In this document: piece after piece, positions 50,257-58,703 of the stretch
How positions within the stretch are numbered: the stretch's first letter is position 1
Layout of the letters: each line of letters opens with the position of its first letter
NCBI GenBank assembly: GCA_946482595.1
Contig: CAMLSD010000007.1
Coordinates: 1-64,000, forward strand
Direction of reading: 5' to 3'
DNA: 64,000 nucleotides
Source: an uncultured Comamonadaceae bacterium
GTDB taxonomy: Bacteria; Pseudomonadota; Gammaproteobacteria; Burkholderiales; Burkholderiaceae
Position numbers and translations under genes: made by a program
Notes under the pieces: generated by a model
What the model was told of the DNA's origin: nothing
Databases searched by the model: none
Seen by the model: the letters and a program-made list of their open reading frames with translations, nothing else

Positions 50257-51117
50257 TCATTCATAACGTCTGCCCCGCGCCAGCAGCTCAGGGGTGCCGA
50301 TGGCGGCATTCAGGCCGTCGAAGTCCAGCATGCGATCGCGCCAGGGTGTGGTGGTGCCATGTGCCTGCAGGCTGCTGTAGTAGTGCTGCAGCGTGTGGGC
50401 CACCGCACGCGCCGTGCCGCCGGGGAAGATCGCGATGCGAAAGCCGCGCCGTGCGAGCTCGGCCGTGTCCTGCACCGGTGTCTTGCCGCCCTCGACCATG
50501 TTGGCCAGCAGCGGCACGCGCTGCGCGAAACGCTGGCAGGCGGCATCCATCTGCTGCGGCGTGCGCAGGGCCTCGATGAACAACGCATCCACGCCGCAGG
50601 CGAGGTAACGTTCGGCCCGCTCCAGCGCCGCGTCCAGGCCTTCGATCGCCAGCGCGTCGGTGCGCGCGAGGATCAGCGTGTCGGGCTGGCGCCGGGCATC
50701 GAGCGCGGCGCGCAGCTTGCCGCACATCTCTTCGACCGGGATCACCCCCTTGCCGTCGAGGTGGCCGCAGCGCTTGGGAAAGGTCTGGTCCTCGAGCTGG
50801 ATCATCGCGGCGCCGCAGCGCTCCAGGTCGCGCACCGCACGTTGTGCATTCAGCGCATTGCCGAAGCCGGTGTCGGCGTCGACGATCACCGGCACCTGTA
50901 CCCGGTCGGTGATGCGCGCCAGCGTGTCGGTGACTTCGCTCAAGGTGGTCAGGCCGATGTCGGAGCGGCCCAGCCGGGTGTAGGCGATCGACGCGCCGGA
51001 CAGGTACAGCGCCTCGAAGCCGGCCTGCTCGGCCAGCAGCGCCGAGAGCGCGTCATACACCCCTGGCGCCAGCACGATGCGCCCGCTGGCCAGGTGGTCA
51101 CGCAAGGGGGAGCTCAT
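50257..51117 (-). CDS. isocitrate lyase/PEP mutase-family C-C lyase
   Basis: The 286-aa barrel has V-I-V-D-A-D-T-G-F-G (Mg site, about residues 77-86) and I-Q-L-E-D-Q. The catalytic loop is P-K-R-C-G-H-L-D-G-K with Cys117. The Cys loop marks lyases such as 2-methylisocitrate lyase and 2,3-dimethylmalate lyase. It would cleave a 2-hydroxy diacid into pyruvate or glyoxylate plus a shorter acid. It is the last enzyme gene of the ATGA-linked operon, fitting a last step. Confidence 0.85.
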   Translation of the reverse strand: MSSPLRDHLASGRIVLAPGVYDALSALLAEQAGFEALYLSGASIAYTRLGRSDIGLTTLSEVTDTLARITDRVQVPVIVDADTGFGNALNAQRAVRDLERCGAAMIQLEDQTFPKRCGHLDGKGVIPVEEMCGKLRAALDARRQPDTLILARTDALAIEGLDAALERAERYLACGVDALFIEALRTPQQMDAACQRFAQRVPLLANMVEGGKTPVQDTAELARRGFRIAIFPGGTARAVAHTLQHYYSSLQAHGTTTPWRDRMLDFDGLNAAIGTPELLARGRRYE

Positions 51118-52538
51118 GACGGGGTCTCCTGAGTCGAAGTCAGCCGATCGGGGGGTGCCAGACGCCGGGCGGTGCGCGCGGCGATCGCGCCGCCGGCCAC
51201 CGCGCTGAGCAGGCCGTTGCCGGACAGATAGCCCCAGACCGCATCGCCCGAGACGCCCCGTGCGGCGCCGCCGGCGGCCAGCAGATTGGGCAGCGGTGAG
51301 CCGTCTTCGCGCAGCACGCGGCAGTCGCCATCGACGTTCAGTCCGCCCTGGGTGTGGAACAGCGCGCCGGTGACCTTGACCGCGTGCAGCGGTGTGCCCA
51401 GCGCGCGGCGGAAGCTGCGGCCGAACGGGCAGGTGACGCCGGGCGCCACCGCCTGCAGCGTGGCCTGCAGTGCGTCCGCCGGTACCCCGATGAGGCGGGC
51501 GAGTGCAGCCGCAGCGTCGGCGCTGCGCACTGCACCGGCCGCTTCGGCCGCGCGGAAGTCCGGGAAGCCGCGCGCCAGCGCGAGCACCGGCTCGTCGAAC
51601 ACCATCCAGGCGATCGAGCCGGGCTGTGCCAGCACCTGCACCGCGGCTTCGGAGTACCCGGCGCTTTCGTCGTGGAAGCGGCGGCCTTCGCGGTTGACCT
51701 GCACACCGCCTTCCATCATCAGGGCCCAGGAGATCAGCGTGCCCTGGGGCACGGCCCAGCCGCCGTGACCCTGGTAGCCGCCCAGGTCGGCCAGGCCCGC
51801 CCCGAGCGACCGGCCCCAGGCCAGGGCACTGCCGTCATTGCCGACATGGCCGGCAAACGGCGCGTGGTGCATCTCGGGCAGCAGTTCGTGCACCAGCGCG
51901 GGGTTGCCGCCGAAACCGTTGCACGCCAGCACGAGCACGTCGCAGGCGATGTGCTCGTGCTGGCCGTCGGGGCGCTGCAGCCCCACCCCCAGGACGCGGT
52001 CATGCCCGTTGCACCACAGCTCGGTCACGAGCGATCGGGTGAGCAGGTCGGCACCCGCCTGCACGGCGGCTCGCTCCAGGGCGGCCACCAGGGCTGCGCC
52101 GGTGCGTTCGGGCAGGGTGTGCATGCGGCGCACACTGTGGCCCGGGTACAGAAACCCGTCGAGCAGCTCGAACTGCAGGCCGTGGTGTGCGCCCAGGTGG
52201 TCCAGCGTGGGTCCGATGGCCTGGGTGTAGGCGGCCACCAGCCGAGCGTCGGCACGGCCCCGGGCCTTGACCTGGATGTCGCGGGCGAAGCCCTCGGCGC
52301 TGTCGCCCACACCGGCCTCGCGCTGCACCTGGGTGCCGCCTGCCGGGATGAAGCCCGAGGAGAGTGCCGTCGAGCCCTGCGGCACCGCGTCGCGTTCGAT
52401 CACCAGGCAGGCCACGCCGGCATCGCGCAGCATGATCGCGGTGGTCAGGCCGCAGGCGCCGGCACCGACCACGACGGTGTCCACATGGGGTGTGTCGTCC
52501 GGCATGCGTTCGGCCCGCACGATCCGGGCCTGGGTCAT
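51114..52538 (-). CDS. FAD-dependent oxidoreductase (fumarate reductase/KstD-like)
   Basis: The 474-aa protein has an N-terminal FAD-binding motif (V-V-V-G-A-G-A-C-G-L-T-T-A, about residues 20-32). The C-terminal FAD region includes L-L-A-A-G-G-A-A-R-G-V-S-G and G-Y-L-S-G-N-G-L. The layout is that of the FAD_binding_2 family (3-ketosteroid dehydrogenases, flavocytochrome c, urocanate-type reductases), which oxidise or reduce an activated C-C bond. No haem motif or signal peptide is seen, so it is cytoplasmic. ATGA overlaps with both neighbours. Confidence 0.85.
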   Translation of the reverse strand: MTQARIVRAERMPDDTPHVDTVVVGAGACGLTTAIMLRDAGVACLVIERDAVPQGSTALSSGFIPAGGTQVQREAGVGDSAEGFARDIQVKARGRADARLVAAYTQAIGPTLDHLGAHHGLQFELLDGFLYPGHSVRRMHTLPERTGAALVAALERAAVQAGADLLTRSLVTELWCNGHDRVLGVGLQRPDGQHEHIACDVLVLACNGFGGNPALVHELLPEMHHAPFAGHVGNDGSALAWGRSLGAGLADLGGYQGHGGWAVPQGTLISWALMMEGGVQVNREGRRFHDESAGYSEAAVQVLAQPGSIAWMVFDEPVLALARGFPDFRAAEAAGAVRSADAAAALARLIGVPADALQATLQAVAPGVTCPFGRSFRRALGTPLHAVKVTGALFHTQGGLNVDGDCRVLREDGSPLPNLLAAGGAARGVSGDAVWGYLSGNGLLSAVAGGAIAARTARRLAPPDRLTSTQETPS

Positions 52539-53167
52539 GGTGCCGCTCCGGTGAGGTGGGCATGGAACCCGGCGCAGTCGATCACCCGGGCCACGGTGGC
52601 CAGGTCGGCCAGGCTGGCGCGGTGCGCCGCGTCGCTGAAGGCCGCGCAGCCGTCGGACAGCACCCAGGTGTCGTAGTCGCGCATGTGGGCATCGCGCACG
52701 GTGCTGGCCACCCCGCCGTTGGTGACGATGCCGCAGACCACCACGGTGCGGATGCCCGCGCGGCGCAGCACCCAGTCGAGTTGCGTGTTGAAGAAGGCGG
52801 AGTAGGCGACCTTGTTCACGCTCACGTCCACGCTCGGGGCCAGCAGGTCGTCGGTGGCGTGCCCGGGCTGGCCGGACTGGAAGTCGCCGCGGCGCAGGAA
52901 GGGCCGCAGCCTGTGCAGGTGCGGCGAGATCATCGGCTCGCCCCGGGCGTCCGGCCACAGGGTGAACTGGCTGGCCGCCACCAGGCCGCCCGCGAGCTTC
53001 AGGGCCTGCGCCAGCGGTGCAATGCGCCGTGGCAGCGCACGTGCGGCCTCGCTGACGGCGCCGCCGCGGGCGTAGGCACCATCGGGGGCAAGGAAGTCGT
53101 TCTGCAGGTCCACGATGACCAGGGCCGTGTGCGCTGCATCGATGATGTCGGGGGCGGGCATGTTCAT
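52535..53167 (-). CDS. isochorismatase-fold protein lacking the usual catalytic Cys
   Basis: The 210-aa protein has the fold's Asp20 (V-I-V-D-L-Q-N-D-F) and Lys119 (V-N-K-V-A-Y-S-A-F). At the nucleophile position, T-N-x-C-V in cysteine hydrolases, it reads T-N-G-G-V (Gly152). Amidases of this family (N-carbamoylsarcosine amidase, maleamate amidohydrolase) need that Cys, so amidase activity is doubtful; true isochorismatases also lack it. Its place beside HyuA/HyuB suggests action on the ring-opened product. ATGA overlaps with both neighbours. Confidence 0.85.
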   Translation of the reverse strand: MNMPAPDIIDAAHTALVIVDLQNDFLAPDGAYARGGAVSEAARALPRRIAPLAQALKLAGGLVAASQFTLWPDARGEPMISPHLHRLRPFLRRGDFQSGQPGHATDDLLAPSVDVSVNKVAYSAFFNTQLDWVLRRAGIRTVVVCGIVTNGGVASTVRDAHMRDYDTWVLSDGCAAFSDAAHRASLADLATVARVIDCAGFHAHLTGAAP

Positions 53168-55236
53168 GGGGTGAGGTCGGACTCGCGCCGGATGACCAGA
53201 TTGCCCAGCGGGTCGACGGTGGCGGCAAAGCCCGGCTCCAGCCAGACGGTGGTGTCGGCCTGCTCCAGGATGGCCGGGCCGGGGACGGTGCAACCCACCG
53301 GCAGCGCCAGGCGGTCGTGGCGTGTCGCGGGCCACCAGCGGCCGTCGTGGTGCACCTCCTGCACGCCCAGGCTGGCGGGCATGTCGGCATGTTGCGGGGC
53401 CAGCACGGCCAGGTCAAAGCCGGGTCGCACGCCGATGCGGGTGTAGCGCAGGTTCATCACCCGCACCGCGATGCCGTCCAGCGTGCGGCCGAAGGCGGCC
53501 TGGTAGGTGGCGGCAAAGGCCTGTGCCAGCGCGGCGTGGGTCAGGCCCTCGCGCTCGACGCGCACGCGCAGCGTGTGGGTCTGGCCGGCGTAGAGCATGT
53601 CGAACTCGATCAGTTCGTCGATGCGCACGAACCGCACGCCGGCCGAGTCCAGCCGGGCCTGGCAGGCCGCGGCCTGGGTCTCGATGCGCTCGCGCACCAG
53701 GGTGAGGTCCAGGTCGGCGAGGGCGCAGTTCAGCGTCTGCACCGTGTCGTGCCGCATGTCGGCCATCACGCAGCCCAGCGCCGACGTCACGCCCGGGTAG
53801 CGGGGCACCAGGCCCACGCTGACACCCACCTCGCGCATCATCGCGCACACATGCAGCGCCCCGCCGCCGCCAAAGGGCATGTAGGCAAAGCGGCGCGGGT
53901 CATGGCCGCGTTCGATCGACACCACCCGCACCGCACCGGCCATGCGGGCATTGGCCACCGTGAGGATGGCTTCGGCCGCGGCCAGCACGTCCAGGCCCAG
54001 CGCGCGAGCCACGTGTTCCTCGATGGCGCAGCGGGCCAGCGACACGTCAAGTGCGGCCAGCAGGCCGCCGCCCAGCGGACGGCTGGCGGCGATGCGCCCG
54101 AGCAGCACGTTGGCGTCGGTGACGGTGGGGCGGGTGTTGCCCCGCCCGTAGCAGGCCGGGCCGGGCCGGCTGCCGGCCGATTCGGGGCCGACCTGCAGCA
54201 GCCCGCTGGCATCGACCGAAGCGATCGAGCCGCCCCCGGCGCCGATGGTCTCGATCTGGATCATCGGCGAGCGCACCACCAGGCCGAACTCGATCGCGGT
54301 CTGCGCGGCCAGCGCGGGCTCACCGCCGGCCACCAGCGACACGTCGAAGGACGTTCCGCCCATGTCGCCGGTGATGACGTCCGGATAGCCCGCACTGCGG
54401 GCGATGGCGGCGCAGGCGATCACGCCGGCGGCCGGGCCGGACAGTGCGGTGCGCACCGGCAGCTCGCAGGCGGTCTCGCGCGACATCACGCCGCCATTGC
54501 TCTGCACCACCAGCAGTTCGCCGCCAAACCCCTGCTCGCGCAGCTCGGCGTCGAGCCGCCCCAGGTAGCTGCCGACCACCGGCTGCAGCGCGGCGTTGAT
54601 GCTGGCGGTGGAGGCCCGCTCGAACTCGCGGATCTCGGGCAGCACCTCGCTGGCGGCCGTGACGTGCGGGTTGGGCCACAGGCTGCGCACCACCTCGGCC
54701 GCCTGCTGCTCGTTGGCCGGGTTGGCATAGGCATTGATGAAAAAGACACACACCGCCTCGCAGCCGGCGGCCAGCAGGGCCAGTGCGGCCTCACGCACCT
54801 GGGCCGGGTCGACGGCCTGCAGCACCGTGCCGTCGGCCAGCACGCGTTCGTCGACCTCCAGGCGCAGGTCGCGCGGCACGAGCGGCGTGAAGCTGCCGCG
54901 CAGGCCCCAGGTCTGCGGGCGGTCGCGCCGGCGCATCTCGAGCACGTCGCGAAAGCCGCGGGTGGTGATCAACCCGGTGCGGGCCACCTTGCGCTCCAGC
55001 AGCGCATTGGTGCCCACGGTGGTGCCGTGCACGATGGTGGCCAGGTGCCGCGCGGGCTGCGGGTCGTCCGGGTCGACCCGGGCGATGCCGTTCATGAAAC
55101 CCACGGACTCCTCACCGCGGGTGGAGGGCACCTTGACGATGTGGGCGCGGCCTGCGGCCTCGTCGAGGATGAACAGGTCGGTGAAGGTGCCGCCGACGTC
55201 GACGCCGACCACCTGGCGACGGGAAGATGGGTTCAT
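53164..55236 (-). CDS. hyuA: hydantoinase/oxoprolinase subunit A (HyuA)
   Basis: The 690-aa protein has an N-terminal ASKHA ATPase core: V-G-V-D-V-G-G-T-F-T-D-L (phosphate 1), H-G-T-T-V-G-T-N-A-L-L-E-R and G-D-M-G-G-T-S-F-D-V-S (phosphate 2). A C-terminal domain with I-E-R-G-H-D-P-R follows. With HyuB it forms an ATP-dependent hydrolase or carboxylase of hydantoins, 5-oxoproline, N-methylhydantoin or acetone-like substrates. Length is typical. ATGA overlaps with both neighbours. Confidence 0.92.
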   Translation of the reverse strand: MNPSSRRQVVGVDVGGTFTDLFILDEAAGRAHIVKVPSTRGEESVGFMNGIARVDPDDPQPARHLATIVHGTTVGTNALLERKVARTGLITTRGFRDVLEMRRRDRPQTWGLRGSFTPLVPRDLRLEVDERVLADGTVLQAVDPAQVREAALALLAAGCEAVCVFFINAYANPANEQQAAEVVRSLWPNPHVTAASEVLPEIREFERASTASINAALQPVVGSYLGRLDAELREQGFGGELLVVQSNGGVMSRETACELPVRTALSGPAAGVIACAAIARSAGYPDVITGDMGGTSFDVSLVAGGEPALAAQTAIEFGLVVRSPMIQIETIGAGGGSIASVDASGLLQVGPESAGSRPGPACYGRGNTRPTVTDANVLLGRIAASRPLGGGLLAALDVSLARCAIEEHVARALGLDVLAAAEAILTVANARMAGAVRVVSIERGHDPRRFAYMPFGGGGALHVCAMMREVGVSVGLVPRYPGVTSALGCVMADMRHDTVQTLNCALADLDLTLVRERIETQAAACQARLDSAGVRFVRIDELIEFDMLYAGQTHTLRVRVEREGLTHAALAQAFAATYQAAFGRTLDGIAVRVMNLRYTRIGVRPGFDLAVLAPQHADMPASLGVQEVHHDGRWWPATRHDRLALPVGCTVPGPAILEQADTTVWLEPGFAATVDPLGNLVIRRESDLTP

Positions 55237-56912
55237 GCTGATGCCGATGCAGTGGTGTAGCCCAGGGCCAGATCGCGCGCGAGGGCTTCGGGGTTGCGTT
55301 CGCCGGCCGGGCCGCAGCCGCCGCCGCCGGGGGTTTCCAGGCGCACGCGGTCGCCGCGCACCAGGCGGATGCCGACCATCTTCGAGCCCAGCGCCGGCTG
55401 CTGCCACTGGCCGGCATGCCCGTAGCTGAAGCGGTTGGGTGCGCCGTCGCCGCCGCCGTCCACGCCCTTGGGGGCCGAGCGCGAGCGCTCACCGAAGATG
55501 AAGGCCTCGGCCTGCTCCTCGAGCAGCTCGATCTCGTAGACCGCGCCCAGGCCGCCGCGGTGCCGCCCGGCACCCCCTGAGTCGGCACGCAAGGCCCATT
55601 GCGTGAAGCGCACCGGGTAGGCCGCCTCCAGGATCTCCAGCGGCGGGATGGTCGCCATCGAGATCGGTGCATTGCCGTGGTTGAGCCCGTCGCCCTGCGC
55701 ATGGGCACCGTGCCCGCCGCCGAAAAAGCTGAACATCACCCAGCGCTGGCCGGCACGTGCGGGATCGCTGCGGTGGCCGGCGATCGACAAGGCGTTGATC
55801 GTGCCGTAGGCCTGGCCCATCGCATCGTGGGGCGCGGCCTGGGCGGCGGCGCTGAAGATCACGTCGATCATGCGCAGGATGGTTTCGGTGTAGCCACCCA
55901 CCGGTCGCGGTCGTGCCGCCGAGATGACCCGCCCGTCGGGAATGATGAAGTCCACCGCGTCGAGCACGCCGGCGTTGGCCGGCACGTCGGGGAACAGGTG
56001 CTTGAGCGCCACGTAGCAGGCGGCCACCGCGGTGGCTCGCGAGATGTTCACCGGGCCGGCGCACGCAGGTGAGGAGCGCGAGAAGTCCAGTGTCAGGCGG
56101 TCGCCCTGCACCCGCATGTCGAGCGCGATCGCCAGCGGCGTGTCGGTGACACCGTCGTTGTCGAGGCAGTCGTCGAAGCGATAGTGGCCGTCGGGCAGGG
56201 CGGCGATGTGGTCGCGCATCAGGCGCACCGCGCGCGCACGCAGCAGGCCCAGGGCCTGGCGGACCGTGTCGTCGCCGTACTCGTCGAGCAGGGCATGCAG
56301 GCGGCGCTCGCCCAGCTCCAGGGCGGCAAGCTGGCCGTTCAGGTCGCCCCACAGGCTGTCGGGCAGCCGGGTGTTGGCACGCAGGATGGCCAGGACGTCG
56401 TCGTCCATCGTGCCGCCGCGCAGGATGCGCACCGGCGGGATCTGCACCGCCTCCTGCCAGCATTCGGTGGCCGCCGGGTTGTAATTGCCCGGCACCGCAC
56501 CGCCCACGTCATGCCAGTGCGCGGCCGAGGCCAGGAAACACCACAGCCGGCCACCGCGAAACACCGGGCGCACGAGCTTGAAGTCGTTGGCGTGCGTGCC
56601 GCCTTCATACGGGTCGTTGAACAGCCACACATCACCTGGCGCCAGGCCACGGTGCGGATCGTCCGGTGCACGTTGTGCCGCGGTGCGCATGGCCGCGCGC
56701 ACGGCAAAGGCCATCGCCCCGACGAACACCGGCAGCCCGGACTTGCCCTGCACGAGGGTGTCGCCGGTGTCCGGGTCGTACAGGCCATGGCAGGCGTCAT
56801 GGGCCTCGGCGATGATGGGATTGAAGGCGCTGCGGTACAGCGTGGCGTCCATCTCGTCGGCGATCTGTTCCAGCCGGCCCTTGAGCACGGCCAGGGTGAC
56901 GGGGTCCATCAT
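55233..56912 (-). CDS. hyuB: hydantoinase/oxoprolinase subunit B (HyuB)
   Basis: The 559-aa protein has D-P-V-T-L-A-V-L-K-G-R-L-E-Q-I-A-D-E-M at the start, N-D-P-Y-E-G-G-T-H in the middle and G-G-A-G-R-H-R-G-G-L-G near the end, all classic HyuB motifs. It pairs with HyuA. The start at 56912 overlaps the LeuD-like stop by 4 bp; 56909 is also possible. Length and both termini look complete. Confidence 0.92.
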   Translation of the reverse strand: MMDPVTLAVLKGRLEQIADEMDATLYRSAFNPIIAEAHDACHGLYDPDTGDTLVQGKSGLPVFVGAMAFAVRAAMRTAAQRAPDDPHRGLAPGDVWLFNDPYEGGTHANDFKLVRPVFRGGRLWCFLASAAHWHDVGGAVPGNYNPAATECWQEAVQIPPVRILRGGTMDDDVLAILRANTRLPDSLWGDLNGQLAALELGERRLHALLDEYGDDTVRQALGLLRARAVRLMRDHIAALPDGHYRFDDCLDNDGVTDTPLAIALDMRVQGDRLTLDFSRSSPACAGPVNISRATAVAACYVALKHLFPDVPANAGVLDAVDFIIPDGRVISAARPRPVGGYTETILRMIDVIFSAAAQAAPHDAMGQAYGTINALSIAGHRSDPARAGQRWVMFSFFGGGHGAHAQGDGLNHGNAPISMATIPPLEILEAAYPVRFTQWALRADSGGAGRHRGGLGAVYEIELLEEQAEAFIFGERSRSAPKGVDGGGDGAPNRFSYGHAGQWQQPALGSKMVGIRLVRGDRVRLETPGGGGCGPAGERNPEALARDLALGYTTASASA

Positions 56913-57439
56913 GGGCGGGCCTCCTTCAGGCGTTGCCGCAACTGCGGCAGCAGGCCACCGGCGTCGACCATGTCGAGCAGGAAGCCGGGAATGGGCTGGC
57001 ACGCCAGCCGGCGGGGCGGGCCGGGCGGCTCACCGGGGCGCGCGGGGTCATGCAGCAACCAGCCGGCACGGGCGTCGAAGCCCAGGCGGTCGCCGTCGGC
57101 GATGGTCTCGGCCTCGGTGCAGGTCAGCAGCAGCAGGCCGACGTTGAAGGCATTGCGGAAGAACAAGCCGCTGAACGAGGGCGCCACCACCGCGGCCACC
57201 CCGAGGTGGACGAGGGCCTGGGCCGCCTGCTCGCGCGACGAGCCGATGCCGAAGTTCGCGCCGGCCACGATCACGTCGCCGCGCTGCACCTGCCGGGCGA
57301 ACTCGGGGCGCACCGCCTCCAGGCAATGGCGGGCCACCACGTCGATGCCGAACTTCATCGTGGCACCAGGCGCGAGCTGGTCGGTGTCGATGTCGGCGCC
57401 CAGCCGCCAGACGCGGTGGGGGGTCGTGCCGGCGCTCAT
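56909..57439 (-). CDS. LeuD-like small subunit of a hydro-lyase
   Basis: The 176-aa swivel-domain protein has D-I-D-T-D-Q-L-A-P-G (about residues 16-25), G-A-N-F-G-I-G-S-S-R-E-Q (about 59-70) and R-N-A-F-N-V-G-L. These are the substrate-binding motifs of aconitase-family small subunits. It pairs with the large subunit next door. In this setting a hydratase of maleate, citraconate or dimethylmaleate is as likely as isopropylmalate isomerase, since no leuA or leuB is near. Confidence 0.88.
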   Translation of the reverse strand: MSAGTTPHRVWRLGADIDTDQLAPGATMKFGIDVVARHCLEAVRPEFARQVQRGDVIVAGANFGIGSSREQAAQALVHLGVAAVVAPSFSGLFFRNAFNVGLLLLTCTEAETIADGDRLGFDARAGWLLHDPARPGEPPGPPRRLACQPIPGFLLDMVDAGGLLPQLRQRLKEARP

Positions 57440-58698
57440 GCCATCACCTCGCGCGGGTCGGTCACGCGGCCGCGCAGGGCCGAGGCAGCCACGGTGTACG
57501 GGGAGCCGAGGTAGACCTGCGCATCGGCCGCGCCCATGCGGCCACGGAAGTTGCGCGCCGTGGTCGACATCACCGTCGCCCCGGCCGGGATCTGGCTGCC
57601 GTAGCCGGCACAGGCTCCGCAGCTCGAGGGCAGCAGTTGCGCCCCGGCGTCGAGCAGGGCCTGCAGCACACCTTCGCGTTCGGCGGCCTGCTGATCACGC
57701 ACGCTGGCAGGCGCGACCATCAGCTGCACGCCGGCGGCCACACGCTGACCGCGCAGCACACGGGCCACGGCCCGCAGGTCGTCGAGCTTGGCGCCGGTGC
57801 AGGCGCCGACATAGGCCACCTGGATGGGGACCGGCTCGACCTGATCGATCGCGCGCGCATGGGCCGGGCTGTGCGGCAGGGCCACCTGGGGGGCGATGCG
57901 GCCGACATCAAAGGCATGGTCTTCGAGCACCTCGGCGTCCGGGTCGGTGAACCAGGGCGTCGCGTCCACACCCGCGGCGCCGTGTTCGGCCAGCCATTGC
58001 ACGGTGGTGGTATCGGGGGCGACCAGGCCGGTCTGGCCGCCCAGCTCGGCCGTCATGTTGCACAGCGTCATGCGCTCGGCCATGGTCATGGCCTGGACGG
58101 CCTCGCCCGCGTACTCCACGGCCTGGTAGCGGCCGCCATTCATGCCGAAGCGGCCGATCAGCATCAGCATCAGGTCCTTGGCGGTCAGCCAGTGCGGCAT
58201 CGTGCCGTCGAAGCGCATGCGCAGCGTGTGCGGCACCTGCACCCACAGCTCACCGGTGACGACCACGCCCAGCATCTCGGTGGCGCCGATGCCGAACATG
58301 TAGGCGCCAAAGGCGCCGCCGGTGGGCGAGTGGGAATCACCGCCCACCGCAAACATGCCGGGGCGCAGATGCCCCTGCTGTGGCAGCACGACATGGCAGA
58401 TGCCCTGGCTGTCGTGCACATGCGGCAGGCCCATCTCGGTGGCCCAGTCGCGTGCCAGGCGCACGATGCGGCGTGACTCGTCGTCGCGCTCGGGCACGTA
58501 GTGGTCCATCACCAGCACGATCCTTGACGGGTCCCACAGCCGGGCCCCCAGTTCGGCCAGCATGGGCTGAAGCCGGCGCGGGCCGCTGGAGTCGTGGAAC
58601 ATCGCCAGGTCGACCCGGCAGGTGACGATCTCGCCGGGCGTGACCTGGCTGCGACCGGCAGCGCGGGCGATGAGCTTCTGGGCGAGCGTGGCCGCCAT
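57436..58698 (-). CDS. LeuC-like large subunit of a hydro-lyase ([4Fe-4S])
   Basis: The 420-aa aconitase-family subunit has A-V-G-G-D-S-H-S-P-T-G-G (about residues 117-128) and three cluster cysteines: V-G-A-C-T-G-A-K and S-S-C-G-A-C-A-G. It holds the Fe-S cluster that adds or removes water. With the LeuD-like partner it likely hydrates an unsaturated diacid. It starts five bases after the Bug receptor stop and is the first enzyme gene of the operon. Confidence 0.88.
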   Translation of the reverse strand: MAATLAQKLIARAAGRSQVTPGEIVTCRVDLAMFHDSSGPRRLQPMLAELGARLWDPSRIVLVMDHYVPERDDESRRIVRLARDWATEMGLPHVHDSQGICHVVLPQQGHLRPGMFAVGGDSHSPTGGAFGAYMFGIGATEMLGVVVTGELWVQVPHTLRMRFDGTMPHWLTAKDLMLMLIGRFGMNGGRYQAVEYAGEAVQAMTMAERMTLCNMTAELGGQTGLVAPDTTTVQWLAEHGAAGVDATPWFTDPDAEVLEDHAFDVGRIAPQVALPHSPAHARAIDQVEPVPIQVAYVGACTGAKLDDLRAVARVLRGQRVAAGVQLMVAPASVRDQQAAEREGVLQALLDAGAQLLPSSCGACAGYGSQIPAGATVMSTTARNFRGRMGAADAQVYLGSPYTVAASALRGRVTDPREVMA

Positions 58699-58703
58699 GG
58701 TGG

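Noticed and set aside
48838..51132. Long plus-strand open frame (764 codons) opposite pyrF, the TRAP receptor and the lyase
   Set aside because: It runs antisense to three well-recognised genes, is rich in Arg/Gly/His/Gln, and has no domain motifs. It is a GC-driven shadow.
53317..55260. Long plus-strand open frame (647 codons) opposite hyuA
   Set aside because: Mirror of a strong hyuA coding frame; composition and lack of motifs mark it as a shadow.
56909..58698. Calling the LeuC/LeuD-like pair isopropylmalate isomerase of leucine synthesis
   Set aside because: No leuA or leuB is adjacent and the genes are locked in a catabolic operon with HyuAB and a lyase, so a hydratase role is more likely.
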